Source of the DNA: Tepidiforma bonchosmolovskayae | GTDB taxonomy: Bacteria > Chloroflexota > Dehalococcoidia > Tepidiformales > Tepidiformaceae | Direction of reading: 5' to 3' | Assembly (NCBI RefSeq): GCF_008838325.1 | Contig: NZ_CP042829.1 | Span: 1,984,001 to 2,048,000 of the forward strand | Length of the DNA stretch: 64,000 nt | Part shown: positions 40,886 to 50,138 of the stretch, piece by piece | Layout: each line of letters begins with the position of its first letter | Position numbering within the stretch: position 1 is the stretch's first letter | Notes under the pieces: generated by a model | Database searches by the model: none | What the model was told of the DNA's origin: nothing | The model's input: the letters and a program-made list of their open reading frames with translations, nothing else | Translations under genes and position numbers: made by a program

Positions 40886-42178
40886 GTGAAGGTAACCCTT
40901 GAGCGGCTCCCCGAGAGCCGCGTCCAGCTTGAAATCGAAGTCGACGAAGAGCGGCTCGAGCGGTCGCTCGATGCCGCCTACCGCCGCATCGCGAAGCGCA
41001 ACCGCTTCCCCGGGTTCCGCCCCGGCAAGGCCCCCCGCGCCATCGTCGAGCGGGCATTCGGCCGCCAGGGCCTCATCCGCGAAGCCCTCGATGACCTCGT
41101 CCCCGACGTCTACAACGAGGCGATCGAAGCCGAGGACGTCCCGGCCATCGGCCAGCCCGAGCTCGAAATCGCCTCGCTCGAGCCGCTGCGCTTCAAAGCC
41201 ATCGTGCCGGTCCGCCCCACCGTCGAACTGAACGACTACCGAAGCATCCGCGTTGAGCGCGAACCGGTCGAAGTCACCCCCGAAATGGTCGACCAGCAGC
41301 TCGAAGCGCTCCGCAAGCGCCACGCCACCCACGTCCCCGTCGATCGCCCCGTCCAGTGGAACGACATCCTCATCGCCGATGTCTCGGCTTCGATCGACGG
41401 CGAAGAGGTCCTGCGCGACGAAGGGGCCGAGTTCCAGCTCCGCGAAGGCGAGACGCTCTTCGTCGAAGGGCTTGCCGAAGCCTTCCTCGGCCTCGAAAAG
41501 GGGAAATCCCGCACGTTCGATCTCACCTTCCCCGAGGACTTCCACATCGAGCGCTTCCGGGGCAAGACCGCTGCCTTCACCATCACCCTCCGCGAAGTGA
41601 AGGAAGAGCAGCTGCCCCCGCTCGATGACGAGTTCGCCCAGTCCATCAACGCCGACGAGTTCCCGACCCTCCATGCCCTCCGCGAGCGCATCGAGGCCGA
41701 CCTCCGTCGCACCCTCGAAGAGGCAGCCGAGAACCGCTTCCGCGCCGCCGCCGTTGATAAGCTCGTCGAAATCGCCACCATCGAATACCCGCGGATCCTT
41801 GTCGAACACGAAATCGACCACCTCATCCGCGACGCGATGGGCAACGACCGGCAGCAGTACCTGGCCTACCTCCAGACCATCGGCCGGACCGAGCAGGAGT
41901 TCCGCGAAACGTGGCGGGAAGCCGCCGAAACCCGGGTCAAGCGCTCCCTTGTCCTCGAAAAGCTCGCCGAAGCTGAAGGGATTACCGTTTCCGCCGAAGA
42001 GATAGAACAGGAGCTCGATTCGCTGGTCGCGCCCATGGGCGACGATGCCGAACGGTTCCGCCAGATGTTCGCCACCGAAGAGGGGGTCGCCACCATCCGC
42101 CGCAACCTGCTCTCGCGGAAGACCCTCGAACGCCTTAGCGCCCTCGCCCGGGGCGAACTCCAGGAGGAACAGGCATGA
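40886..42178 (+). CDS. tig: trigger factor, ribosome-bound chaperone and peptidyl-prolyl isomerase
   Basis: A 430-residue chaperone at the ribosome exit. The N-terminal ribosome-binding region is present with [17 protein letters not shown] (GFRxGKxP signature). The FKBP-type middle domain and long helical C-terminal arms follow. GTG start with GGAGGAACG about ten bases upstream. It is followed by clpP with an ATGA overlap and clpX, the classical tig-clpP-clpX order. Confidence 0.97.
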   Translation: MKVTLERLPESRVQLEIEVDEERLERSLDAAYRRIAKRNRFPGFRPGKAPRAIVERAFGRQGLIREALDDLVPDVYNEAIEAEDVPAIGQPELEIASLEPLRFKAIVPVRPTVELNDYRSIRVEREPVEVTPEMVDQQLEALRKRHATHVPVDRPVQWNDILIADVSASIDGEEVLRDEGAEFQLREGETLFVEGLAEAFLGLEKGKSRTFDLTFPEDFHIERFRGKTAAFTITLREVKEEQLPPLDDEFAQSINADEFPTLHALRERIEADLRRTLEEAAENRFRAAAVDKLVEIATIEYPRILVEHEIDHLIRDAMGNDRQQYLAYLQTIGRTEQEFRETWREAAETRVKRSLVLEKLAEAEGITVSAEEIEQELDSLVAPMGDDAERFRQMFATEEGVATIRRNLLSRKTLERLSALARGELQEEQA

Positions 42179-42801
42179 ACCAGCCCCCCAGCATCCACCC
42201 GCTCATCTACGACGTCATCCCCACCGTCATCGAGTCCGGTCCCCGCTCCGAGCGCGCCTTCGATATCTTCTCCCTCCTCCTCAAGGAGCGGATTGTCTTC
42301 CTCGGCACCCCGATCGATGACCAGGTCGCCAACCTGATTGTCGCCCAGCTCCTCTACCTCCAGCGTGAAGACCCCGAGCGCGATATCTCGCTCTACATCC
42401 ACTCCCCCGGCGGCGTCATCACTGCCGGCCTCGCCATCTACGACACGATGCAGCTCATCGAGCCCGACGTCTCCACCATCGCCGTCGGGCAGACGGCCTC
42501 CATGGCCACCGTCCTGCTCTGCGCCGGCGCCAAGGGGAAGCGCTACGCCCTCCCCAACGCAACCGTCCACATGCACCAGGCCCTCGGCGGCGCCCGCGGC
42601 CAGGCCGCTGACATCGAAATCGCCGCGAAGGAGATCCTTCGCAACAACGAAATCATCCGGAACATCATCGCCAAGCACACCGGCCAGCCGGTCGAACGCG
42701 TCGCCCACGACTTCGACCGCGACTTCTACCTCGACGCCGAAGGCGCCAAAGAATACGGCTTCGTCGACGAACTCCTCCGCCCCGTGGCGGACAGCAAATA
42801 G
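42175..42801 (+). CDS. clpP: ATP-dependent Clp protease proteolytic subunit
   Basis: Serine protease ring of Clp. The 208 residues contain the nucleophile in [11 protein letters not shown], the His in ATVHMHQ and the Asp in the [14 protein letters not shown] region, plus the [18 protein letters not shown] loop. Coupled to tig by ATGA, 31 bases before clpX. Confidence 0.98.
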   Translation: MNQPPSIHPLIYDVIPTVIESGPRSERAFDIFSLLLKERIVFLGTPIDDQVANLIVAQLLYLQREDPERDISLYIHSPGGVITAGLAIYDTMQLIEPDVSTIAVGQTASMATVLLCAGAKGKRYALPNATVHMHQALGGARGQAADIEIAAKEILRNNEIIRNIIAKHTGQPVERVAHDFDRDFYLDAEGAKEYGFVDELLRPVADSK

Positions 42802-42832
42802 CACCGAATAACGCAGAGGGGACACCACCGCC

Positions 42833-44149
42833 TTGGCCACCAACCGAACCAACCGCGTCCAGTACCATTGCTCCTTCTGCGGCAAGAGCCAGGACCAGGT
42901 CCGGCGCCTCATCGCCGGCCCCGGCGCCGTCTACATCTGCGACGAATGCGTCGACCTCTGCCGCGAAATCATCGATGAGGAGAACGGTCAGGCCGCGTCC
43001 GGTTCCGGCAGCCGCCAGGGCACCGTCACCGTCCAGAACGTCCCCCCGCCCCGCAAAATCTACGAACACCTCAACGAATACGTCATCGGCCAGGAGCAGG
43101 CCAAAAAAGTCCTCTCTGTCGCCGTCTACAACCACTACAAGCGCATCGGCCACAACAACGACGGCGACATCGAGCTCGAAAAGTCGAACATCCTCCTCGT
43201 CGGCCCCACCGGCGTCGGCAAGACCTACCTCGCCAAGACGCTCGCGAAGCTCCTCGACGTCCCCTTCTCCATCGCCGATGCCACCGCCCTCACCGAGGCC
43301 GGCTACGTGGGCGAGGACGTCGAGAACATCCTCCTCCACCTCATCCAGGCCGCCGACTTCGATATCCAGAAGGCCGAACGCGGTATCATCTACATCGACG
43401 AAATCGACAAGATCGCGCGCAAGGGCGACAACCCCTCGATCACCCGCGACGTCTCCGGCGAAGGCGTCCAGCAGGCCCTCCTGAAAATCATCGAAGGCTG
43501 CATTGCCAACGTCCCGCCCCAGGGTGGCCGAAAGCACCCCCACCAGGATTTCCTCCAGATCAACACCGCCAACATCCTCTTCATCTGCGGGGGCGCCTTC
43601 GAGGGCCTCGACAACATCATCGAAAAGCGTCTCACCCGCGACCACGTCCGCCTCGGCTTCCAGGCCGCCCAGCGCGGCTTCCGCGGGCAAAAGCGCAAAG
43701 ATGAGCTCCTCGCTCACGTCACCCAGGACGACCTCCTCGAGTTCGGTCTCATCCCCGAATTCGTCGGCCGCCTCCCCATGGTCGTCGGCCTCCAGTCGCT
43801 CGACGAAGACGCTCTCGTCCGCATCCTGACAGAGCCGAAGAACGCCCTCGTCAAGCAGTACCAGCGCTACTTCGCCATGGATGGCGTCGAACTCGTCTTC
43901 ACCGACGACGCCCTCCGCGCCATCGCCGACCTCGCCATCAAGCACAAGACCGGCGCCCGCGGCCTCCGCACCGTCCTCGAAGAGACCCTCATGGACGTCA
44001 TGTACGAAATCCCCGGCCGCACCGACATCAAGAAGTGCGTCGTCAACGCCGACTGCGTCGTCAACAAGACCCGGCCGCTCCTCCTTACCCGTGGCGGCCA
44101 AGCCGTCGACCTCTCAACCTCCGGCGAAGGCGTCCGAGAGCCGGCCTGA
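42833..44149 (+). CDS. clpX: ATP-dependent Clp protease ATPase subunit ClpX
   Basis: AAA+ unfoldase feeding ClpP. N-terminal zinc-binding domain C-x2-C ... C-x2-C (HCSFCGKSQ and ICDECVDLC), Walker A GPTGVGKT near residue 120, Walker [10 protein letters not shown], and the [11 protein letters not shown] pore loop region. The start is TTG (42833), with AGAGGGGAC upstream, an unusual start for this gene; the coding begins right after the zinc region's upstream residues, so no alternative ATG is nearby in frame. 438 residues, normal length. Confidence 0.97.
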   Translation: MATNRTNRVQYHCSFCGKSQDQVRRLIAGPGAVYICDECVDLCREIIDEENGQAASGSGSRQGTVTVQNVPPPRKIYEHLNEYVIGQEQAKKVLSVAVYNHYKRIGHNNDGDIELEKSNILLVGPTGVGKTYLAKTLAKLLDVPFSIADATALTEAGYVGEDVENILLHLIQAADFDIQKAERGIIYIDEIDKIARKGDNPSITRDVSGEGVQQALLKIIEGCIANVPPQGGRKHPHQDFLQINTANILFICGGAFEGLDNIIEKRLTRDHVRLGFQAAQRGFRGQKRKDELLAHVTQDDLLEFGLIPEFVGRLPMVVGLQSLDEDALVRILTEPKNALVKQYQRYFAMDGVELVFTDDALRAIADLAIKHKTGARGLRTVLEETLMDVMYEIPGRTDIKKCVVNADCVVNKTRPLLLTRGGQAVDLSTSGEGVREPA

Positions 44150-44179
44150 ACGAGCCCTGTTTGCCCAACCCTCCCGGCC

Positions 44180-44198
44180 GTGTGCTTCAATAGCACAC
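44180..44198 (+). terminator. short perfect hairpin after clpX
   Basis: GTGTGC, loop TTCAATA, GCACAC: a 6-bp perfect stem between the clpX stop and the VOC gene's GGAGG site. It could weaken read-through or mask the ribosome site; no T-run follows. Confidence 0.4.
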
Positions 44199-44212
44199 CC
44201 GGAGGTTTGCCC

Positions 44213-45073
44213 GTGCTCACCCGCCTCGACCGCATCCAGCTCGTTGTCCGCGACCGCGCCGAAGCCGCCGAGCGCTTCGCTGCCCTCTTCGGCGCCCGTC
44301 GCCTCGCCGAAGACGCCTCGGCAGTCCTCGGCGCCCGCCGCACCACCCTCCAGGCCGGCGAGTCGCTCATCGAACTGCTGACGCCCTCAGGGCCCGGCCC
44401 CGCCCGGCAGTTCGCCGACCGCTGGGGCGAGGGGCTGTATGGCGCCGGCTTCGCCACGCCCTCCATCGAGGCCATGGCCGCCCGTCTCGACGCCAACCAC
44501 GTTCCGTACACCATCGAACACGGCGCCCTCTATCTCCGCGAAGCCCCGTACGGCATGCCGGCCGTCATCGTCCAGGACGTTCCCCGCGAGCCGGTCGGCG
44601 ATATCCGCTCCATCTACGAAGTCACCAACCCCGTCCCAGACTGGCGCGCCGCCGCCGACTACTACACCCGCATCTTCGGCCTCGAACTGGCCCACTTCTG
44701 CCCGATCCGCAGCGAGCTCTACGGCTATGAAGGCGTCCTCACCCTCTTCGACCCGCCCCACCGGCTCGACCGCATCGAAATCACCCAGACCTTCGGCGGC
44801 CGCGCCATGGACCGCTTCTTCCAGAAGCGCGGCCCTTCCCTCTACATGTGCTACCTCGAAACCGATGACGTGCCCATGCTCGAGGCCCGCCTCGACGCGC
44901 TCGGCCTTCAGTACTCCCAGGCCGAGGGGCGCCCTCCCGGCACGAACATCTTCATCCATCCGAAGTCGCTCTTCGGCATGCTGGTCGGCGTCTCAAAAAC
45001 CAACTTCGCCTGGCTCTGGAGCGGCCGCCCCGACCTCAGCGGCGCTCCCGAAGGCACCCCGCTGATCCATTGA
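44213..45073 (+). CDS. VOC-fold (glyoxalase/bleomycin-resistance/dioxygenase superfamily) protein, two repeats
   Basis: A 286-residue protein with two VOC modules: the first starts LTRLDRIQLVVRDRAEAAERF, the second at IRSIYEVTNPVPDWRAAADYY. Late segments have YMCYLETDDVP and NIFIHPKSLFGMLVGV. The pattern is similar to Fe/Mn-dependent dioxygenases and to epimerases, but ligand positions are not all clear. GTG start, GGAGG six bases upstream. Followed after 16 bases by the Ni-SOD maturation protease-like gene. Confidence 0.85.
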   Translation: MLTRLDRIQLVVRDRAEAAERFAALFGARRLAEDASAVLGARRTTLQAGESLIELLTPSGPGPARQFADRWGEGLYGAGFATPSIEAMAARLDANHVPYTIEHGALYLREAPYGMPAVIVQDVPREPVGDIRSIYEVTNPVPDWRAAADYYTRIFGLELAHFCPIRSELYGYEGVLTLFDPPHRLDRIEITQTFGGRAMDRFFQKRGPSLYMCYLETDDVPMLEARLDALGLQYSQAEGRPPGTNIFIHPKSLFGMLVGVSKTNFAWLWSGRPDLSGAPEGTPLIH

Positions 45074-45089
45074 CCCCGCGAGCCTGCCC

Positions 45090-45518
45090 GTGAGCCTCCG
45101 CCGACTCCTGCTCGTCCTCGGCCTGTTGGCTGTCAGCGCGAAACTGCTCGCCGGCCGCCTCATCCGCGCCGAGGTCCAGGGCGAGAGCATGCGCCCCGCG
45201 CTCCGCCCCGGCGACTGCGTCGTCGCCGACCGCCGCGCCTACCGCACCCACCCGCCCCGCCCCGGTGACGTCGTCCTCGCCCACGACCCGCGGAACTTCG
45301 ACCGCCTGCTCGTCAAGCGCGTGGCGCGCGTCCACGCCGACGGAGCCGTCGACCTCCGCGGCGACAACCCCGCCGCCAGTACCGACAGCCGCGAGTTTGG
45401 CGCCGTCCCGCCCTACCTCATCGAAGGCCGAGTCCTCGGCCGCTACTGGCCGTGGCCCTCCGTCGCAAGGCGCCGCAGCACCAGCGCGTCCGTCGGAAAT
45501 GCCAGCTCCGGCGGCTGA
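45090..45518 (+). CDS. sodX: nickel-superoxide dismutase maturation protease, SodX type (S26 family)
   Basis: A 142-residue signal-peptidase-like membrane protein: one N-terminal hydrophobic segment, then the nucleophile Ser in VQGESMRPALRPGD and the catalytic Lys in LLVKRVARVH. The motif LRGDNPAASTDSREFG matches Ni-SOD maturation proteases. It would expose the N-terminal His of SodN, whose gene is 30 kb upstream (15430). In most genomes the two genes adjoin. The 3' end overlaps the convergent Nudix gene by 76 bp. Start GTG at 45090. Confidence 0.82.
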   Translation: MSLRRLLLVLGLLAVSAKLLAGRLIRAEVQGESMRPALRPGDCVVADRRAYRTHPPRPGDVVLAHDPRNFDRLLVKRVARVHADGAVDLRGDNPAASTDSREFGAVPPYLIEGRVLGRYWPWPSVARRRSTSASVGNASSGG

Positions 45519-45946
45519 GCCGGGTCGAACCACCCCAGCTCGCTCAGCTCCCCGTCCGCCGGCCGCAGCCGGCCGCCGGTCACGCGTCCCACGAACCAGA
45601 TGCCCACGGTCAGCCGGTCCGGGTCATGGAAGTTCGAGTGCACGTCGTACACGCCTGCCAGCTCCACCTCGAGCCCTGTCTCCTCCCGGAACTCGCGGGT
45701 TGCCGCGGCCCGCACCTCCTCCCCCCACTCGAGCCGCCCGCAGGGGATGCACCACAACCCGGCCCGGCGCCCGCCGGCCCGCCGCCCCAGCAGCACCCGC
45801 CCCTTCGCGTCCCGCACGATGACCGCCACACCGACGCCGGGGTAGCGCACCTCCCGGTAGCCGCACGAGGGGCACGGCGTCGTCGGGTCGACCGGACCGG
45901 CGCCCCGTTCGCACCCGCATTCCGGGCAGAACCTCCAGCCGCTCAT
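45443..45946 (-). CDS. Nudix hydrolase with N-terminal zinc ribbon
   Basis: A 167-residue protein. N-terminal zinc ribbon FCPECGCE and PCPSCGYRE, then a Nudix box GRLEWGEEVRAAATREFREETGLEVEL (the Gly, RE, EE and Gly residues in place). This pattern resembles NUDIX enzymes of the NAD-pyrophosphatase-like or ADP-ribose group. The downstream FMN-reductase gene overlaps it by ATGA (45943-45946). Confidence 0.92.
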   Translation of the reverse strand: MSGWRFCPECGCERGAGPVDPTTPCPSCGYREVRYPGVGVAVIVRDAKGRVLLGRRAGGRRAGLWCIPCGRLEWGEEVRAAATREFREETGLEVELAGVYDVHSNFHDPDRLTVGIWFVGRVTGGRLRPADGELSELGWFDPAQPPELAFPTDALVLRRLATEGHGQ

Positions 45947-46491
45947 GGCGCCGGCAGCCGCCCCTCCGCCCGCAGCCCTGCGAGCGCCATCAGCGCCGCT
46001 GTCGCCCGCTCGATGGCCGCCCCAAGTTCAGCATTCGCCGGTTCCGCGCCCTTTCCCCACTGATCCGCCGCCCGCGAGACCACCACATCCGGAACGCCCG
46101 CCACCGCACCGATGTGCCGCAGCACTCGCGTCACATCCGTCCCGCCCGGCTCGGCGTCACCCCCGGCAATCGCCACGACCAGGAACGGCTTCCCGCCCGC
46201 CTCCGGCGCGTCGATGAAGTCGAGCGCATTCTTCAGCCCGCCCGGCAGCGCCCCGTGATACGACGGCACCGCCACCACAAACCCGTCGGCCTCCCGGCAC
46301 GCTGCGCGCCACGCTCCCACGGCCTCCGGGTACTGCCCCTCCGGGCGCCCGTCCAGCAGCGGCAGCTGCCCGATATCGAACGTCACACAGTCGGCCCCCA
46401 GCGATGCCAGCCGTCCCAGCGTGAACTGCAGCGCCCGGTCAGCCGTGCTGCCGGGCCGAATCGCCCCGTTGATGCCAAGTATCCGTACCAT
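45943..46491 (-). CDS. NADPH-dependent FMN reductase
   Basis: A 182-residue flavodoxin-like protein: LGINGAIRPGSTADRALQ (phosphate-binding loop), PLLDGRPEGQYPEAV, and VAVPSYHGALPGGLKNALDF, all typical of the family that reduces FMN or quinones/chromate. It is divergent from the ribokinase-like gene across 55 bp and coupled to the Nudix gene. Confidence 0.92.
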   Translation of the reverse strand: MVRILGINGAIRPGSTADRALQFTLGRLASLGADCVTFDIGQLPLLDGRPEGQYPEAVGAWRAACREADGFVVAVPSYHGALPGGLKNALDFIDAPEAGGKPFLVVAIAGGDAEPGGTDVTRVLRHIGAVAGVPDVVVSRAADQWGKGAEPANAELGAAIERATAALMALAGLRAEGRLPAP

Positions 46492-46534
46492 GCCGCGAAG
46501 CCTACGCCGCCGGCGTCGCCCGGGCGAGCCGCGC

Positions 46535-46540
46535 TACACT
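46535..46540 (+). promoter_or_regulatory. -10 box (TACACT) of the ribokinase-like gene, leaderless spacing
   Basis: TACACT ends six bases before the ATG, with only GCCCCC between; no ribosome site. Confidence 0.5.
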
Positions 46541-46546
46541 GCCCCC

Positions 46547-47461
46547 ATGGTGCGCATCGCCGTCGTCGGCTCGCTCATGATGGACCTCGTCGTTCGCGCG
46601 CCGCGCCCTGCGCTCCCCGGCGAATCCCTCATCGGCCGCTCCTTCAGCACCTTCGTCGGCGGCAAAGGCGGCAACCAGGCCACCGCCGCCGCCCGCCTCG
46701 GCGCGCAGGTCACCATGGTCGGCGCCGTCGGCCGCGACTCCTTCGGCGATACCATCCGCGCCAGCCTCGCCGCCGCGGGCATCGATACCCGCTTCGTCCG
46801 CCAGCTCGACCACGAAGGGACCGGAGTCGCCGTGCCCGTCGTCTTCGATGACGGCAGCAACCTCATCTACGCCCTCCCGCGCGCGAATCTCGCCCTCGCC
46901 CCTGCCGACGTCGAAGCCGCCCGCGACGCCATCGCCGCGGCCGACCTCCTCCTTGTCCAGTTCGAAGTCGCGCCCGAGGCCACCCTGGCCGCCCTCCGCA
47001 TCGCCCGCGCCGCCGGCGTCCATGCGCTGGTCAACCCTGCGCCGGTCGCGCCGCACCCGCCGGAAGTCTTCCGCCTTGCCGACCTCCTGGTCCCGAACGA
47101 GGTCGAAGCCGCCGCGCTCTCCGGCCTGCCCGCTGCCGGCCCGGCCGCACAGGCCGCGGCGCTCCGCGACCTTGGGCCGGCCGCCGTCATCATCACCCTC
47201 GGCGAGCGCGGCGCCTTCGTGCTGGCCCCCGAAGGGCACGCCTCCGTCCCCGCGCCCGCGGTCAACGCGGTCGACACCGTCGGCGCCGGCGATGCCTTCT
47301 GCGGCGCGCTGGCCGTCCGCCTCGCCTCCGGCGACCCCCTCCCGGACGCCGCCGTATTCGCCTGCCGGGCCGCAGCGCTCGCCTGCACCCGCCCCGGCGC
47401 CGCTGCCTCGCTGCCCACCCTCGCTGAGGTCGAAGATTTTACCTCCCGGTTGCCCGCCTGA
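46547..47461 (+). CDS. PfkB-family sugar kinase, ribokinase-like
   Basis: A 304-residue kinase. The N-terminal GGKGGNQATAAARLGAQV is the PfkB signature 1 and NAVDTVGAGDAFCGALAVRL holds the catalytic Asp and GAGD anion hole. NPAPV and LVPNEVEAAAL follow in between, fitting the ribokinase branch. Substrate unverified. Leaderless-type start. Confidence 0.92.
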   Translation: MVRIAVVGSLMMDLVVRAPRPALPGESLIGRSFSTFVGGKGGNQATAAARLGAQVTMVGAVGRDSFGDTIRASLAAAGIDTRFVRQLDHEGTGVAVPVVFDDGSNLIYALPRANLALAPADVEAARDAIAAADLLLVQFEVAPEATLAALRIARAAGVHALVNPAPVAPHPPEVFRLADLLVPNEVEAAALSGLPAAGPAAQAAALRDLGPAAVIITLGERGAFVLAPEGHASVPAPAVNAVDTVGAGDAFCGALAVRLASGDPLPDAAVFACRAAALACTRPGAAASLPTLAEVEDFTSRLPA

Positions 47462-47546
47462 TGGGAACCTTTGCCGTCGCGCCGGCGTTTCGCCTTGAAG
47501 ATGGTGATCGCGGCACGGATACTGGGAGACGCCCCGGGGTCCCAGC

Positions 47547-48449
47547 TTGAGCGTTCAACAGCGTTTCTGCCCCCTCTGCGATCGCGCCTTCGAAGATGGC
47601 GAAGCGGTGCTCCGCTGCACCGGCTGCGGCGTTCTCCACCATCCCGGCTGCTGGGTCGCCAACAACGGCTGCGCGACCCGCGAACCGCACCAGTCCTCGC
47701 CGCAGGCGATGGCCTACGGCGGCGCTGGCCGGCCGCCCGGCGAACCGGCCCCCCATCCCGGCGAGGGCACCCGCGTCGCGCCGCCCCCGCCCCCGCCGCC
47801 GCCCGCGGGGCCGCTCCAGTCCGGGCCGCAAGGTTCCGAACCCGAACCCGTCATCGGCACCACCTTCGTTCGTCGGCAGCTCCCCGAAGACGTCGCGCCT
47901 CCGGTCGGCAGCGGTCCGCGCCGGTACCAGCCCCCGCGCGACGAGCCCCTTCCGCGCAAACCCCTGCCGCGCATCTACGAACGCCACCGCTGGCTCGCCT
48001 ACTGGTACATCCCTCTCGCCGTGCTCCTCGCCGCCGGGGTCGCCTTCGGCATCATCTGGGCCGCCGGGCGCCTCACCGGCAGCGAGCCCGCAAGCCCCGG
48101 CCCCTCCCCGACCGCGGTCCCGGCCGCGTCGCCCACGCCCACCGCGCCGGCCTTCAGCACCCCGGCGCCCACCGGCTCCCCGGCCCTGCCCACGCCCCCG
48201 GCCACCGCCTCCGTCGGGCCCGGCCGGTTCACCGCCGGCCAGCGCCTCGTCGTCACCGGCACCGGCGATTGCCTGAACGTCCGCACAAATCCCGGCACAG
48301 AAAACGACGCCATCGTATGCCTGCAGGATGGCGCCGAGGTCCGCGTTACCGGCGGACCCCAGCAGGCCGGGAACTTCACGTGGTGGAAAGTTCAAACCAC
48401 GCTGGGTGAAGGATGGGCGGTCGAAAACTACCTCACACCGGCGCCCTGA
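47547..48449 (+). CDS. membrane protein with N-terminal RING-like zinc domain and C-terminal bacterial SH3 domain
   Basis: A 300-residue protein with three parts. Residues 8-42 form a cross-brace zinc pattern: C8-x2-C11, C24-x2-C27, H31/H32, C35, C42, with HHPGCW, like the Prok-RING domain of Chloroflexi and actinobacteria. Residues 80-140 are Pro-rich. One transmembrane helix spans about 150-174 (WLAYWYIPLAVLLAAGVAFG). A Pro/Thr/Ser linker follows, then an SH3b-like domain from about 228 (DCLNVRTNPG, VCLQDGAEV, GEGWAVENYL). The zinc domain would face the cytosol and the SH3 domain the cell wall side. TTG start. Its stop lies inside the next gene's start by 37 bp. No ubiquitin-like genes adjoin. 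Function unknown. Confidence 0.85.
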   Translation: MSVQQRFCPLCDRAFEDGEAVLRCTGCGVLHHPGCWVANNGCATREPHQSSPQAMAYGGAGRPPGEPAPHPGEGTRVAPPPPPPPPAGPLQSGPQGSEPEPVIGTTFVRRQLPEDVAPPVGSGPRRYQPPRDEPLPRKPLPRIYERHRWLAYWYIPLAVLLAAGVAFGIIWAAGRLTGSEPASPGPSPTAVPAASPTPTAPAFSTPAPTGSPALPTPPATASVGPGRFTAGQRLVVTGTGDCLNVRTNPGTENDAIVCLQDGAEVRVTGGPQQAGNFTWWKVQTTLGEGWAVENYLTPAP

Positions 48450-49648
48450 TCGCGCCCCTCCTCGCAGCCCTCGCCCTGGTCACCGGCGGCTGCGGCTGCG
48501 GCACCGCCGTCGACATCGTACCCCCGTCCGAAACGCCGGCGCCCGCGGCCACCCCCACGCCGGCGCCGACCCCCTCCCCCACGCCTGACCCCATCGGCCC
48601 GCCTCCGCGCGATATCGCTGAAGCCCGCCAGGCCTTGGAGCGGCTGCAGCGCACCACCGGACCGTGCAGCCCCACGGTCGCTGAGCGCTGGGGCCTCTCC
48701 TGCATCGAGGCCGACATCGACGGCGACCTCGCCCCCGACTCCGCCATCCTCCTTCCGCTGCCCCAGCCCGCACCGGTCGGCCCCTACCCCGGCGTCGTCT
48801 TCGTCAATCTCACCACGGCCCCCGGGTTCGTCGCCCTGTCGCCGCCCGGCGCCGCCGACACCTCCATCCTCGGCCGCGCCATCTTCTCGGTGGCCGACCG
48901 CGACGGCCGCCCGCGCCCTGAGGTCGCCTTCCTCGAGAACTTCTGCACGGCCACCCGCTGCGCCACCCTCGTTCGCGTCTACACGTGGGACGGTACCACC
49001 TGGCGCGACATCGGCCCCGCCGACCAGGGCATCACCGGCGTCGACCGCGTCGCCTTCGAGGGCGCCGGCGCGTCCACCGCCATCGTCATCCACGCCGCCC
49101 CTTCGAGCAGCCTCGCCGCAGGCCCCACCCGCGGCGGGACCTATCGCTACACCCTCTCTGGCGGGAGGTTCAGCGCGCTCAGGGTCGACCTCGACCGGCC
49201 CGTGTTCCTATTCCACGCCATCCTCGATGCCGATGACCGCTTCGTCCGCGGCGAATGGGAGGCTGCTGTTGCCATCTACGAAGCTGCCATCGCCGACCGC
49301 AACCTCCGCGACTGGAAGGCCGAAAATGGCCGCGGCGACTCCCGCGACGCGCTCGTCACCTACGCCCTCTTCCGTATCGCCGTAGCCACTGCCGCCTCAG
49401 GCGCCGACCCCAATCCCGCCATCGACCGGGTCATCCGCGAGGGGCGCGAGCAGGTCTTCCTGAACGCCGCCGAGGCCTTCCGCAAGGGTTACCAGGAGCG
49501 CGGGTCCGTCGTCGGCGGCTGCCTCGAAGCGACCCGCTACCTCGCCACCACCGGACCCGGCATCGACACCCCCGGCTACGTCCAGCGCCTGCTCGACCAC
49601 GGCTACGCCAACCCCCAGTACACCTACCGGGACATCTGCCCGCTCTGA
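48413..49648 (+). CDS. hypothetical secreted/lipoprotein-like protein with Pro/Thr linker
   Basis: A 411-residue product. Hydrophobic signal-like segment ending LALVTGGCGCG, where Cys27 could be a lipid attachment site though the lipobox (V-T-G-G-C) is imperfect. Then PTPAPTPSPTPDP linker to about residue 60. A single compact domain follows with paired Cys (GLSCIEADIDGDLAPDSA looks like an FG-GAP/VCBS-like calcium loop). Overlaps the upstream gene by 37 bp, so they are co-transcribed; both look exported. No family recognised. Confidence 0.7.
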   Translation: MGGRKLPHTGALIAPLLAALALVTGGCGCGTAVDIVPPSETPAPAATPTPAPTPSPTPDPIGPPPRDIAEARQALERLQRTTGPCSPTVAERWGLSCIEADIDGDLAPDSAILLPLPQPAPVGPYPGVVFVNLTTAPGFVALSPPGAADTSILGRAIFSVADRDGRPRPEVAFLENFCTATRCATLVRVYTWDGTTWRDIGPADQGITGVDRVAFEGAGASTAIVIHAAPSSSLAAGPTRGGTYRYTLSGGRFSALRVDLDRPVFLFHAILDADDRFVRGEWEAAVAIYEAAIADRNLRDWKAENGRGDSRDALVTYALFRIAVATAASGADPNPAIDRVIREGREQVFLNAAEAFRKGYQERGSVVGGCLEATRYLATTGPGIDTPGYVQRLLDHGYANPQYTYRDICPL

Positions 49649-49670
49649 GCCTTTCGGGCGACCGGAGGCC

Positions 49671-50138
49671 CTACAGCAGCAGCCGCCGCAGGTTCGCCAT
49701 CTCGATCGCTGCCAGCGCTGCCTCTTCGCCCTTGTGCCCGTCCTTCCCGCCGGCCCGCGACAGCGCCTGCTCCACCGTGTCGACCGTCAGCACCCCGAAA
49801 ATCACCGGCACGCCCGTCTCTTGGGCCGCCTGCCGGATGCCCTCGGCCGCTCCGCCGGCCACGTATTCGAAATGCGCCGTCTCGCCGCGGATCACCGCCC
49901 CGAGGCAGACCACCGCGTCATACCGTCCTGAAGCCGCCGCCCACTTCGCCGCGGTCGGCAGTTCGAATGCCCCCGGCACCCACGCCACCGTGACATCCCC
50001 ATCGGCGAGGCCCCGCTCGCGCAGCACCTTCTCCGCGCCCTCGAGCAGCCGCCGGGTCACGAACTCGTTCCACCGCGAGACCACCACGCAGACGCGCAGC
50101 CCGGCCCCGTCGAGCGCCCCCTCCAGCACCCGGCTCAC
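49671..50138 (-). CDS. ribH: 6,7-dimethyl-8-ribityllumazine synthase
   Basis: Condenses the ribityl-uracil with dihydroxybutanone phosphate to lumazine. The 155 residues have VVSRWNEFVTRRLLEGA, VPGAFELPTAAKWAA and GAVIRGETAHFEYVA, all signature segments, plus GVLTVDTVEQA. GTG start overlapping the RibBA stop by four bases. Last gene of the riboflavin operon. Confidence 0.96.
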   Translation of the reverse strand: MSRVLEGALDGAGLRVCVVVSRWNEFVTRRLLEGAEKVLRERGLADGDVTVAWVPGAFELPTAAKWAAASGRYDAVVCLGAVIRGETAHFEYVAGGAAEGIRQAAQETGVPVIFGVLTVDTVEQALSRAGGKDGHKGEEAALAAIEMANLRRLLL

